Below are positions 24,490 through 35,385 of a stretch of DNA of 64,000 nt, piece by piece. The first letter of the stretch is position 1; every line of letters begins with the position of its first letter. The position numbers were made by a program, and so were the translations under genes. The stretch covers positions 1,116,001 to 1,180,000 of the forward strand of contig LSAX01000006.1 in NCBI GenBank assembly GCA_001557505.1. Reading direction: 5' to 3'. The notes under the pieces were generated by a model. That model saw nothing but the letters and a program-made list of their open reading frames with translations. It was not told where the DNA came from and ran no database searches. The stretch comes from Reticulascus tulasneorum. Taxonomy: Eukaryota > Ascomycota > Sordariomycetes > Glomerellales > Reticulascaceae.

Positions 24490-27400
24490 CGAGAGGCGTA
24501 GATTTCGTGGGCAATACAACTCCTCCTGCAGCTGACACCCGGCTTCAGATCTGAGGCCGGCTCGGTCTGTACGTGGCAGCTGTCATTCGCTGCTCGCTCG
24601 TTCGATCCATCCATCTCATTTCGTTGCCACACCACTATGTGGCTTATTATCGATCGCTGACGAAGTTGTAAGTAGAGCTGAGCAGACACCATAGATAGCT
24701 CTGGACTCTTGGGTAGGACACGCTGTATACGAGCAGCTGCTGGTCGGTCACGCAAGACCACAGAGGCCCAGGCACTACTCGAACGCTCTGTAACGTCCAG
24801 ACCATTCAAGTGGAGGTCCTTTGTTCATCGATCCATCCATCTTCTGAGTCAACTCGTCTATTTGACTTTCTTTGGAATGATACTACTAATACCACCCATC
24901 TCGTGCACATGCAAGTCATCAATATACCCCGGCCCTAGGAAGCACCTTGACGGGCCGCAATTGGTTCATCTGGTCTGACAGCCGCAGGCCGTGGGATGTG
25001 CCAATCCTTCTAGTCTCCTAAAGTCATGAGATATTCTCAGGAGCAGATAACACGATGTTAAACGTGTAACGGATCTACTTTCTACGATGGCGCACGCCTT
25101 CCCTCGCGGGTACGCAATATGCGACGACCGACGGGAAGGATGGACTCGATCGACAAGCACAGTCATCAATTGATTTCCGATGCGAGAAGAGCCCACCGGC
25201 AAAGGGGCTGACTGGATACTCTGGCTGCTGGAGAGAAATAGTCATTGTGCGATGTCGTATGCACCTACCCGCCGGGAGCCAAGAGCCCAGCTGCTTCTGT
25301 GTGCCGCCTTCTAAGAATACCGTAAGAAGGACGCGAGTTTTCATTGCCTGCTGAACTTAGGATTGCCATTGGCAGCTGCGTCAACACGAGGGGAGAGAAT
25401 GCCGAACTGTTCTCAGTCCGACGGCAGTCCTCGTTCGGCCAAATTTTGAATTCGACGATGAGTGTGATGTCCGGCTGCAGCACGCCTTTTGTGCGGCGGG
25501 TTTCGCGAGTATCACGGGTTGCGTGCCTCTTTGACCGAGAGGATCGCTAGGATCCCGAATGGCTCCCTACGAGAAGATGAGACTCCGACGATGTACTCTC
25601 TCGGGCTTCGCAAGTACCCCATCCCTAGATCATGTGGGAGTCTGTACTCTACCTGAGCGCTGCTGTCTCGACGCCACTGAGGTACATGGCTCACTTCAAA
25701 GCGCAAGGCTTCGCAAACTGCATCGAAACTCAACCAGAGACATCCTGGCCGGCTTAACCTTCCACTCTCAGGCATCGGCTCAACCTGCCTACCTCCTGAG
25801 GGCTACCATTACAAGACATATCTACCAGTCAAAGGCAGCCTCACCGCTGAAATGCAACTGCCAGCGCAGTCCTCCAGGCACAGATAAAACGCCACGATTT
25901 CCATAACAACTTCGGTTGGTCGCGCCAGGGTCGCACAGCTGATGAATCAGCTCGGCATAACTGGGAGAAGGGGGAGAAGGGGGAGGCGCGGGCCAATGCC
26001 ACGCGTACAGAAGCGATCGTGCGGCTGCACGAGGATCTAGCCTGGTGAACCATCCGCGGACGCCGCAAGCCATCCCCGAAGCCAGCGTGCAGATCGAAGC
26101 GTCATGAGGGAGAGGGGGAGAGCGGATTTTGGGTTCTACAGAGTCAGCCGCTTTGGGCAGGATCTAGTGGTATGCTGTGCTTGGGCATTGAGAACATGCC
26201 ATAAGCACTTCGCAATACTCGCCAAGTCAACCACCGGTCCGAAACGGTTGTCTAGACTGGACGGGGAGGGCATCGTTCCAAGCGGAGTGGGGTGGATGGG
26301 GGTAGGCGTGCACCATGACTCCGTGGGGAGAGGGCGAAACTGGGCGGGGAAGGAATCCGGGGAATACAAACAGTCAGCTCTTAGCTAAGAGTATTCCTCG
26401 TTGCACGCACGGTTACATGCGAAGACGAAGGAATCGTGGTTGGTCTGAATCCGCCCAAGACCGCTCTGTGCGAGGCGGAGGGTACATAAAGCAGCGACGC
26501 ATGGCATTAAGCATGATGGCTGATGACTTCCCAGGTTTTTCATGGTGGTCATCTTCAGCTTACGCTCGCCCTCATGCAACGGTACGCGCCGATGGATAGG
26601 ATTGCGTTTGCCTCGCAAAGACAACCGTTACGACAGTTCGGCCCCACGAGTTGGAGGGCGTTCCGTCTCAGGGAGGATGCTCCTTCTTCCCGCGGTCCGT
26701 CCCTTCTTACATTCTGGGTGAATGGCGCTCGGGGAGGGGTGGGCGACTGGCGAATCTGATGTCTTCGTCCGAGGCAGAAATGTGGCACGTATGAAATTGG
26801 GGGCCAGACCGAGAATCTCAGAGTGGTGGTGGGTGAGACTCGGTGAAGGAGTGTTTGGGTGGCGATGGTAAGGTGCGTTGGTCGAATCATCCGCGAACCG
26901 TCGGCTCTTCCTCTCAACCCTCCTTTCAAGAAATTTGGTTCTCGTCGTTTTATTCGGTTGTCTCGTGTTTATCCTGTTAAATTTCTCTGGTTTTATTTTA
27001 TTTTATTATCTATTTTCTTTTTAGTCCACCTGGTGAGTAACTGATTCGGCAGTTGGTCAGTCCGTCATCTCGTTCTGGTGGGGTGTCGAAAAACCCGAGT
27101 TCCGTCTATACACATTCCCACGTGGACATGGATGCGCCACATTCGCTAACGACATCCGAGCGGAAGGGGAAAGAAAGAACTGTTACAGGTAAGGCCAACA
27201 ATCGCCATGGAGCATACGGACGTATAGTATGCGAGCGAATATGCCATATCAGGCGAGACGGCGATGGTCCGGGACAGACGGGACTTGTTACAGTTAGGGA
27301 TATTCGGTTGCTTGGGCTGAATTCATCTATGTACCCCAGATTTGCAGAGAGCGAATATGGGGTACCGTGATCATCTTCTTTCTGTTGCCCCGTCCGTCCT

Positions 27401-28972
27401 CTTCTTTCTCGTCTGGCCGTCCCGTGTGGGTACTGAGAAATAATAACACCTTTTCTTTTTAAATATTCTGATATATTTTCCCTCTAAAGCCATCTTCCTA
27501 GGGCATGTAATAGCTCGGCGCACTTTAACGCAGAGTCCCAAGATCCACACATTGAATCCCATATTAAGGTCCACAGGCCATGAGATCAACTGCTTGATTG
27601 ATTGCCCACCCACCAATCCCTTGCCTCCCCCCAGTTGCCCAAATCGTCCCAAGCGGCCGGTACCAGGAAAATATTCAGGGTTCCTGGTGACCAGGGCCCT
27701 TTTTTCGATCTGCCACCCCCCCAAGCGCAAGCACACCAACCTCACTACGTGCTTGCCTGCCACACCACTCTCAGGCTAATATGCCGGTTAAAGTCTCACC
27801 GCTGGCTGGGTGCGGCAAGGCGGGAAGGCGTGTCTGCTTGCCCCGTGGCATTTAGCCGGGTGGCAGGCGAATGAGTGGTCGTCGCGTCGGCGCTGCTGAA
27901 GATCCGCCGACAAAGGACCCCGTCAGCTGTCATGGTGAGGGCTGAGGATTCACATGGTTGGGACGGTTACGTTCTCTTGACTGTTGAAGGATGGTAAGCG
28001 CTCGTCCCAATTCGTGGGATCCCGACCGCTTGCGGATCTGAATAGTCGCATTGCCTGCCGCGTTTTCCCACCTGGTGAACGAATACACAGTTTCGACCAG
28101 GAGGGATCTCCCCAGCTGGAGGCGGTGAAAAGTAGCACGCAAGCGCTTGCCCTGCACCCCACGGGACACACTGACGAAGTGTGTAAGGCAGTTGACCGCT
28201 GGCATATCCGGGGGAAGCGCAACGCACCCCTCCGCCCCTACCGATATGGCAAGAGGTGGTCAATGTGTCCCATTTGCCCATCGCATAGGGCTTTCGACTC
28301 CACGTGAGGTGCACCATCAAAGCATCCATGCCCTCTCGCTTGGCGGCGCTGCCAAAGAAGTGCCGCTGGTACATTACGTCCCCCTGAAACAAGACCACCC
28401 TCTCAGGCTAGCAGCAGATCGGCCTTGCATGGAGAGAGCGCTGGAGGGGAGGTCGGCCCTACTGTTCTGGCCCCGAAAAGGGGTGGTCTGGTGACGGTTT
28501 TGTGCCGTCCTTGCTGCCGTTGAAACATCACGAGTACTGGTTGAAACGTTTTTTTTTCTCCCTCACTTGGTCCGCTCCTTGGTACTCCTGGGCGAGGTAA
28601 ACGCGGGGAGGGGGGCAGGAGGGGCCAGGAATCGGGATATCGGGACGGAGTTTTTTTTATCTTGTAGACTCAGATGCGAGACATGTCAGATGTTGGGGGC
28701 CGGCCTGGACCCTTTGTGGGTTATGACACTGACCGAGGCTGATGGACTTGACCGTTGGGGGTTGAGGGTTGCGGTATTGCATGGCATGGCATGGCCTCAG
28801 CTTCCTTCTTCTGTATATGGCTGTGCCCAACGGAGGTGCTGTCATATCCGGTCGACACCCCATTGCTGACTCCCGAAAGGCAGTTGGCAAGAACACGACT
28901 CTGACTACCTGACCCCATCCCCATACCTGGACACGATGCGATAAACGAGGCTGCTGATCAGAAGGACTATCA

Positions 28973-29359
28973 CTACAACTCTACTGCCTCAGCTACAGTG
29001 CTTCTGCAATCCCTCTGTAGATCGAGGCTGCTGAAAAGTGTTCCCCATCCCATGACTGGCGCAACCGACCCCAGCACCGCCTGCAGTCGCTTAACTCGGA
29101 CAGTAACGATCACCAAGTCCCTAATATAGGCCTCTGCTCGTGACCGCAGCCCTATTGCCCCAGAGGATGCCACGTCTGCGCCGCTAGCTTCCTGGTTCTT
29201 GTCCTCGTGGGCTGAGTCTGCACGAAGGGTCATGATGACCGCCGGTGCAGCTGAGACATTTATAAATTGTCGGTATTGCGGCACTGATGGGCTTCGGTCC
29301 CGAAGAGTAAGGTTGCTTAGGTCATGAAAGTAACGGTGATGGACTTCATATGTTCTCAT
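28973..29359 (-). CDS. Unrecognised small open frame downstream of the membrane-protein gene
   Basis: A 128-codon ATG-initiated frame on the same strand as the TLC/LGT-like gene, ending up to 164 bp beyond that gene's stop. The C-terminal half (AEAYIRDLVIVTVRVKRLQ) looks moderately protein-like and contains a short hydrophobic stretch but no signal peptide or known motif. It has no recognised homologue that I can name. It could be a small cluster member, part of the neighbour's 3' untranslated region, or a chance frame. Confidence 0.2.
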   Translation of the reverse strand: MRTYEVHHRYFHDLSNLTLRDRSPSVPQYRQFINVSAAPAVIMTLRADSAHEDKNQEASGADVASSGAIGLRSRAEAYIRDLVIVTVRVKRLQAVLGSVAPVMGWGTLFSSLDLQRDCRSTVAEAVEL

Positions 29360-29522
29360 ATTTGCTAGATGTATAGTCGGCTGGCTTGCGGCAGTGACTG
29401 GTAAGCAGGCTTCAGATTAAGTGCTATGTCTACAATACCGAATTCCTATGACAAGTGAAGTCACCGGCTGTAGCGTCTGCCTGGCTCCCTGACACATGCT
29501 GTGAAGTCCATGTATTCCATAA

Positions 29523-31355
29523 TTACCTACCCCAAGTCCGGAGAAGAGCAATGGGCATCAAAGTCATTCCTAAGAGACATGCATAGTATACAGGACTTGA
29601 TAACAAAAGCCTGAAGTTAGTAAACCCAACGCTCGAGCAGCTCTCCCTACTGAGATCCTCGTCCTTCCATACCTCCCAGACATACATGTAAACACCCAAT
29701 GCCACTACAGCTAGGCCAGGTGACGAAAACAATATTGTACGGCAGACCGTAGACGTGATCGTTTTCGCAATGAGAGGCTGAGCCTGATGACACGCAACGC
29801 GAGTCAGGGAAGCCATCAATCCCACGATGACTAAGTAAGTCAGAGTGCGAGATATCCAAAGAGCTCCCCTGATGTCGTTCATCGACCCGCTTGCGCTGAG
29901 GCAAGCATATCCAGCTGCAACAAGCTGGCATGTCGCAAGTAGGGCCATGATTGTGGGCCTTGTCATCTTCCCCTTGAAAACGAGCGAGTTGTAGACTTCC
30001 GTATATAGACGGATAGCAGCATGAGCAGCAACTGCCAGGGCGGCTCCGTAGAAAAGATCAATCCTGCCGATAGCCAACAATACGATTATGGCGAGGAAAG
30101 AGACAATGTTGAGGGCACTGGCTCGTAGCTGAATGACCTGGTTCGTAGAAGTGCATCTCCTACGCTGCATATCCTGTAAATCTCGCTTCATATCTCCAGA
30201 GTCCTCGTCGAAGCAGCTAAAGTAACAACCTAGTCGAGTGAAAGACTCCCCCAAGGGTGTGCTGATGGCTGCAGCTGCCATGACCTTATGCCTGTCGACG
30301 AAGTATCCCATTGATGGACTCAAAACAACCCACAGAGCAGAGAACATCAACCCAGTTTGGATATAGAGATCCCTTTTCCATATATCTTTCGCAGGTAGGG
30401 CCGACGGCATCACCATCGAGATGCACCGGGCTCCCAGCAAGCCCAATGTCGCACCAAAGAGCCCTTCCACGGCCATCATGGCAATCTGGCGTTGTGAGAA
30501 GCTTTTGTCGACGTTCAACCCGTAGATCAGCATGGCCGATGTCTCTGCCGACACCATTGCCACGCCGAGTAGGATGCTGAATAGAGTAGCCTTGAAGTGG
30601 TTCCCGACAAGAACATGGGCTGGCCACTCGTAGACAACTTTCAGGACGCCAGCGACCATAAACTGCTTGAAGGCCATATCCATCGTGTATAGGGTGTAAA
30701 ACAACATGCTGAGCGCATACAGGTACGAACCGAGTTGCGTCGGACATTGGAAAACCAGAGAGGCAAGGTAAAACCCGACCGGGACCTTGATTAAGAGATT
30801 AGTCCAAGCGATGGCAACCAGGAGCCATCGTATAAGGACAGAGTCCCGCTGCCCATGTCCCCATAGGCGAATGAGAACGTTTCGTGACCGGTTGATGATC
30901 TCGACGGCCAGCGATGCGTAGATGAGATAGAGAGGGCGACGAGGGGCCTGCATGTACAGAATGAACAGCATCGAGCTGACACAGAAGTAATGATGAAGAA
31001 TGTACTCCGTTGACACCAGCAGGGGCAACTCCGCGAGCCAAGTTATCGACTTTGAGACGAGGCACACTTTTTCGATTGTCGTGAAAGGGGACTTGTTCAC
31101 GTAGGTGTCCGACGCTGCTGAGCTCGTAGTGAAAGCCGTGAGACAGGCAGGTGTCGAGACGAAAAGGAAACAAAACCCAACAGAAGACATGAGGAAGGGC
31201 TCCAAGAAGCGTTTCCGGTCCTTGTTGAGCCGTTCGTAGAATGCCGGGTGGACACATCCCACAATCTTGTCCACCAGAAAGAAGAGCATATGATAAGCCA
31301 GGAATGACAGCAAAACCGCGCCGAACGGCACTTCTGGTACTGGAACGGAAGTCAT
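29523..31355 (-). CDS. Multi-pass membrane protein with TLC-like and LGT-like domains
   Basis: The frame is open for 610 codons, but an in-frame 75-nt intron is very likely (29611-29685: donor GTATGT, branch TACTAAC, acceptor CAG). That gives a 585-aa product from exons 31355-29686 and 29610-29523. Removing the intron deletes the polar residues 558-582 and fuses two hydrophobic segments. I count about 14-16 membrane segments. Residues about 55-230 resemble a TRAM-LAG1-CLN8 (TLC) domain: E117-YIL-H121H122, then SLAVEII near 149-154. Residues about 290-475 resemble bacterial prolipoprotein diacylglyceryl transferase (LGT): R374LGCYFSC followed by QLRAS and R449LYTE. A lipid-modifying or acyl-transfer role is therefore possible but inferred. 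It is divergent from an MFS exporter. The domain reading is from motif memory, not a search. Confidence 0.7.
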   Translation of the reverse strand: MTSVPVPEVPFGAVLLSFLAYHMLFFLVDKIVGCVHPAFYERLNKDRKRFLEPFLMSSVGFCFLFVSTPACLTAFTTSSAASDTYVNKSPFTTIEKVCLVSKSITWLAELPLLVSTEYILHHYFCVSSMLFILYMQAPRRPLYLIYASLAVEIINRSRNVLIRLWGHGQRDSVLIRWLLVAIAWTNLLIKVPVGFYLASLVFQCPTQLGSYLYALSMLFYTLYTMDMAFKQFMVAGVLKVVYEWPAHVLVGNHFKATLFSILLGVAMVSAETSAMLIYGLNVDKSFSQRQIAMMAVEGLFGATLGLLGARCISMVMPSALPAKDIWKRDLYIQTGLMFSALWVVLSPSMGYFVDRHKVMAAAAISTPLGESFTRLGCYFSCFDEDSGDMKRDLQDMQRRRCTSTNQVIQLRASALNIVSFLAIIVLLAIGRIDLFYGAALAVAAHAAIRLYTEVYNSLVFKGKMTRPTIMALLATCQLVAAGYACLSASGSMNDIRGALWISRTLTYLVIVGLMASLTRVACHQAQPLIAKTITSTVCRTILFSSPGLAVVALGVYMYVWEVWKDEDLSRESCSSVGFTNFRLLLSSPVYYACLLGMTLMPIALLRTWGR

Positions 31356-31913
31356 TATTGAAATGGACCGGAATCTAAGATGAGAGGATCAGGGGGGCTG
31401 AACAGACAACTACTCAACATGAAAAGGAAAGAGAAAGATATCAAAAGATATCGTCTACTGGGGTCGGAACAAATGACTTTATCAAGGTTTGGCTTTGCTG
31501 CCATAGATAGAAAGCAAGCACATCGTGGCTTGCCTCGGGAACTTTGTTACAAGTCAGAAGAAGTATAAACCCAACCACTGACACAATCCATTTGATAGTA
31601 TCGCAAGAATCGGTTAGCAATTTGAGTGGACGACGACCAGATAAAGCTGTGGCGTCGCGAGGAGGCTTTCGGAGTGATCCGCACAAGCTTGGATAGCCTT
31701 TCAGGTACGGCGTCAAGATTCGGGTTACCAAGGTTGAATAAAAACTCAATGCATGTCGCAGTAAACCTAGTTGGCGTTGCAATTCGTAGTTATAAGAGAT
31801 TCGGGGGTCAACATTGTGTGGCAAGGGATGAATCGACCATCCGAAAGTTTCTCAGCATCGGACTCATTTGTTCCAAATCTCGGAGTAACCCCAAAGACTG
31901 CCCGTATACAGTT
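31356..31913. promoter_or_regulatory. Shared divergent promoter of the membrane-protein and MFS genes
   Basis: This 558-bp spacer separates the two divergent start codons, so the genes probably share control elements. It contains one CGG-N6-CCG inverted repeat (31670-31681), the spacing bound by Ppr1/UaY-type Zn2Cys6 factors. No obvious TATA box was picked out. Joint regulation is inference. Confidence 0.45.
31670..31681. promoter_or_regulatory. Candidate Zn2Cys6 site CGG-N6-CCG
   Basis: An everted-independent inverted CGG pair with a six-base spacer (CGGAGTGATCCG) within the divergent promoter. A 6-bp-specified motif occurs often by chance, so this is a weak call. Confidence 0.2.
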
Positions 31914-33615
31914 ATGGAGAAACCAAAGGTGGCCGTTCAGGTGGCCTGCGTCGAGGTTCTCGACCACCGAGATACCATCGATGCGCCGATAGGGGCACGA
32001 TCAATGGCGAGGAGAAGATGGATCGCTGGCTTTCTCTTCCTGGTGACCCTTGTGGGAGCATTGGACTCGACAATGATCACAGTGTCTTTGCAGGTCAGTT
32101 CCTCTTTAGTAGCCAAAAACGACCCAGAAGCTAACTACCACACCAGTCCATAGCGAAAGAGTTTGACGCGAGCGTCACGGCGACATTCAGTTTGGGGACG
32201 GTCTACCTCCTTGCTTCCTGCGTCTTCCAGCCGTTCTTCTCAGAGTTGTCTCATGTTCTAGGCAGGCGGCCTGCATTTCTTCTGGCACTCGCCACCTACG
32301 CAGCTGGTTCGACTGTTTCAGCAACAAGTAGGTCCATCGCGCAGCTGCTGGTTGGTCGGGTGATTCAAGGGGCAGGGGGTGCTGGATCTGCTTCCCTTTC
32401 GGTGATCGTCATGACCGACGTGTTTCCACTGAGAAAGAGGGCGAAATGGATTGCGTATCTCAATGGTGCATGGCTACTTGGTGGCATCTCCGGACCGCTC
32501 CTTGGCGGCATGATCACTTACCATAACTGGGTGGGTGGAATGTCCGCCTGAAAATTGGGAGGTTAAGCTAACACTCCTCACAGAGAGGCATATTCTGGGT
32601 TAGTGTACCTTTGCTGACGATTGTATTTGGAGGTTTCTGCATCCTACTGGGATACGACAAGCCGACAGCTGGGATTTGGTGTAGTCTTGCCCGAGTCGAC
32701 TGGCTCGGCATGTTTCTCTTTGTCACGTCTGCCGTGGCATTCTTGATACCTTTGACGTTCGGAGGTATTCAGCATGCTTGGTCCTCATACAATACCATTG
32801 TTCCTCTCGTGCTGGGTGCGGTTGGATTCATCGGACTCGCCATGCACCAGCGATTCATCGCGAAGGCGCCGATGTTCCAGTCCCGAATCTTCATCAACGC
32901 ACCTACCATCACCGCGTACCTGAGCGCCGGAATACAAGGTATCCTGCTCTGGATGCTTCTGTACTATATGTGTGTCTACTATCAAGGAGTCCGAGGATAC
33001 TCGGGGTTGATGACTGGCGTCTTCGCACTCTGCGAGACCTTGACCATTGCTCCTCTGGCAATCGTAACCGGCATCGCTATCAGCAGGACCGGAAACTACC
33101 AACTGGCACTCCGGGTTGGCTGGGCTCTAACAACAACAGCGTACGGGCTACTGTGCCTTCTCAAAGCGAATACCCCGGTCCCGTTGGTCATTTTCATCAA
33201 TATCGTCTTGGGCATTGGACTTGGCCTGGTTGTGCCCACGCTCGTGATGACAGCTCAAGTAGCGCTCCCAAAAGCCGACCATTCGCATGCTGCGGCGATG
33301 CTGTGTCTGCTCAGAGCAGCGGGCCAGTGCTTAGGTGTGGCTCTCGGGACGGCCATATTCTCCAACCAGCTTGGTCGAGAACTAGGTAGACTTGGAGTTG
33401 GCGGGGAAATATCCAGAAAGCCAGTCGTGGAAATCCTCGACGCCCTTAGAGTAAATACCTTAGAAGATCTGGCCGTGATGATGGCCGTCGAGCGCGCTTT
33501 GGAAGTGGTATGGATCGGTGGCTGTGCGCTTGGAGTCGCAGTCTTGCTGGCAACTTTGTTCACGAGATACCCGCCTCTGCCACAGGATGGTGAGGAGGTT
33601 GCTGAAGAGTCATGA
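31914..33615 (+). CDS. MFS drug/metabolite exporter, DHA2 (14-TM) type
   Basis: The spliced product is 531 aa from three exons: 31914-32093, 32147-32530 and 32584-33615. Both introns are 53 nt, phase 0, with donors GTCAGT and GTGGGT and branch sites GCTAAC. The protein begins with a short cytosolic tail, then a first helix containing the DHA2 motif LDSTM (D51). The loop motif A variant ELSHVLGRRP is at about 93-102, and the antiporter motif C is G176PLLGG. About 14 hydrophobic segments follow, as expected for drug:H+ antiporters of this family. These pumps export toxins, drugs or secondary metabolites across the plasma membrane; the substrate here is unknown. It diverges from the TLC/LGT-like gene, and pairing suggests it exports or protects against that gene's product. 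The start at 31914 was chosen over an in-frame upstream ATG because it gives a normal-length tail. Confidence 0.92.
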
Positions 33616-34854
33616 GGAGCTGGGGAACACCTTGATAGAGTGATCGGTATACATTGTAACTGGCTAGATGGACTGCGATAATGCTAAGTAAGACTTGAAT
33701 GCATTCCGTGAAAATGCGAGGTGTAAGTCTGAACCTTGACCACAGGCAAAAAGTAACTTTCGAGCTTCAAGCCACAAGTGAAGTCAATCTGCACGGTATT
33801 CAGCCTCACTTGAGGCGTGTAACCTACATATCTTACCTTGAGCCACAGAATTGGGGTTATGGGTGCAGAAGATCCCCCACATGGAGTTACCTGGTGAGCA
33901 GTTGACGGAACCCAGAATAGGGTGTGGTTGACATTCCAAACTCCGCTCATGAACACCCCGAGTTTCGTTGCAAAACGGAGGATCCCGTGGATTGTGTTGT
34001 GATGTACGGACTATTGTGGGGGATTTTGTTTACGACGGACCGGACCATCTGGTCCTCATCACATACTGTATATCACTGCTCATGTGGGAAGTTGCATCGG
34101 CGCGGCGTGACCCATAGCGGTTCAAGTGCCTATCACTTCCCCAAACGTCTTTTTTGGTCCACCAAGTCTAGTACCTGAACAATCCCCGGCCGGCCAATGT
34201 GACACTCCAGGATTAAACTACGTCACGAGACACCTTTGCACGCGGTCAGTGATCAACTAGATCTCGATTTCAGAACAACCCTCAATCGTGATTCGGGCCC
34301 TGCCCTCAACGTCATTGCTGATCTCAACGACCCTGACAGACATGGTCGGTCAGGCACTTTGACTTTGATGTGCATTCGGTGACCGCAAACTAATTACAGA
34401 GATCTTTTGCGGGTCGCAACAAAAACTGTGCCAGCCAGCAGCAGAAACAAATGACGCCCAAATGGCCACCTTGTGACGTTTCGAAGTAACTGTCGACGGG
34501 CCAAATGTCACTGAATGAACAAAGTAGCGAGAAGGGTGAAACATATCACGAAAGTAGCCCTCTCAGCTCTCCAGGCCGTCAGGAGAGGTTAATCGAAACG
34601 CCCGCTGATGAGGCCGCTGGAAAAGCCCAGAATTGGTCAGCTTCCTTTGCGAAGCCATAAAGGTGCAGCGAGTGACACTCGACGTTCGACAAATACTTAC
34701 GTACATAGAAGCCGTACAAACCACTCGGGAGCATCCGCTCAATGTCCATAGAAGCCACCTGAAACCCCAATGCGTGCCCTAATGGCATCAGGCTTCGCAT
34801 CGAATCCCAACTGGGTTATACTACGTACAGTATGGTAGGTACATAAACATACCG

Positions 34855-34870
34855 CGGGCGACGTCGCCCG
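34855..34870. other. 16-bp perfect palindrome
   Basis: CGGGCGACGTCGCCCG reads the same on both strands, centred on GACGTC. It could be a dimeric transcription-factor site or a chance GC-rich palindrome. It is about 5 kb from the nearest recognised start codon. Confidence 0.7.
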
Positions 34871-35351
34871 GCGGGAGACCCTGACATAGCGCAGAATGGC
34901 ACTAGCCAGGCCAGGCGGCCGGCGCCAGCGCCAAGATCCACCGAAAGGGTGCCCGCCGCTTTGATGGTACCTACGACGAAATTGAAGCCATTGCCGTCAT
35001 AGCAGTGAGACAGGCCAAATGGCCCTAAAACCCTCTAGGCCGACCGGGTGAGCAAGCCGTAGCCAGGGATAGGCCGACAATTCGAACTTCGTCTGCACTA
35101 AGACGGACATGCTGCCTGAGATGTTCAGGGGCCGCCCGCTTGTTAGTCTTGCCCGTCCAAGCCCATCTCCGCCCACCAAGAGCGTTTTCCATATTGGAAT
35201 AATGGCTTTGTTCAGGTCAGGCCTATGTACCTTCATACAGACCTGTTGTTGGTCTGATCTTTATCGATTCCGTTGCGGGTGCTCCGTCTGGCTATCCATG
35301 TTGATCATTCCCCATGGATTGGGCCTCCTCTGGTCTGCCCAAAAGTTCAAG

Positions 35352-35385
35352 GTTTAATATTTAATATTTTATTAATATTTTGGTC
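35352..35385. other. AT-rich island sharing a 15-mer with 45821-45835
   Basis: This island contains TTAATATTTAATATT, also found exactly at 45821-45835. It is followed by a pyrimidine tract and C10. The role is unknown; replication-origin or repeat-remnant explanations are possible. Confidence 0.55.

Larger units (their letters stand above)
10559..28972. other. Long gene desert, no recognisable gene
   Basis: More than 18 kb upstream of the DUF1752 gene with no frame that I can assign. Proximal to the gene is a strongly purine/G-rich stretch (11073-11580) and runs of GTACCTAAGTACC-like sequence (about 11150-11235, 12131-12185). Further on there are AT-rich islands (15541-15575, 21449-21513, 24449-24489, 26988-27022, 27455-27482) and scattered open frames. 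One of those (22899-23327, minus) is listed separately. I see no terminal inverted repeats, reverse transcriptase, transposase or tRNA. Confidence 0.55.

Noticed and set aside
29611..29672. Alternative 62-nt intron with donor GTATGG
   Set aside because: Changes the frame into a polar tail; the GTATGT donor 13 bp upstream keeps the frame and is nearer consensus.
29523..31355. Pyr4-family terpene cyclase for the membrane protein
   Set aside because: Those proteins are about 240 residues with seven membrane segments; this one is more than twice as long with about 15.
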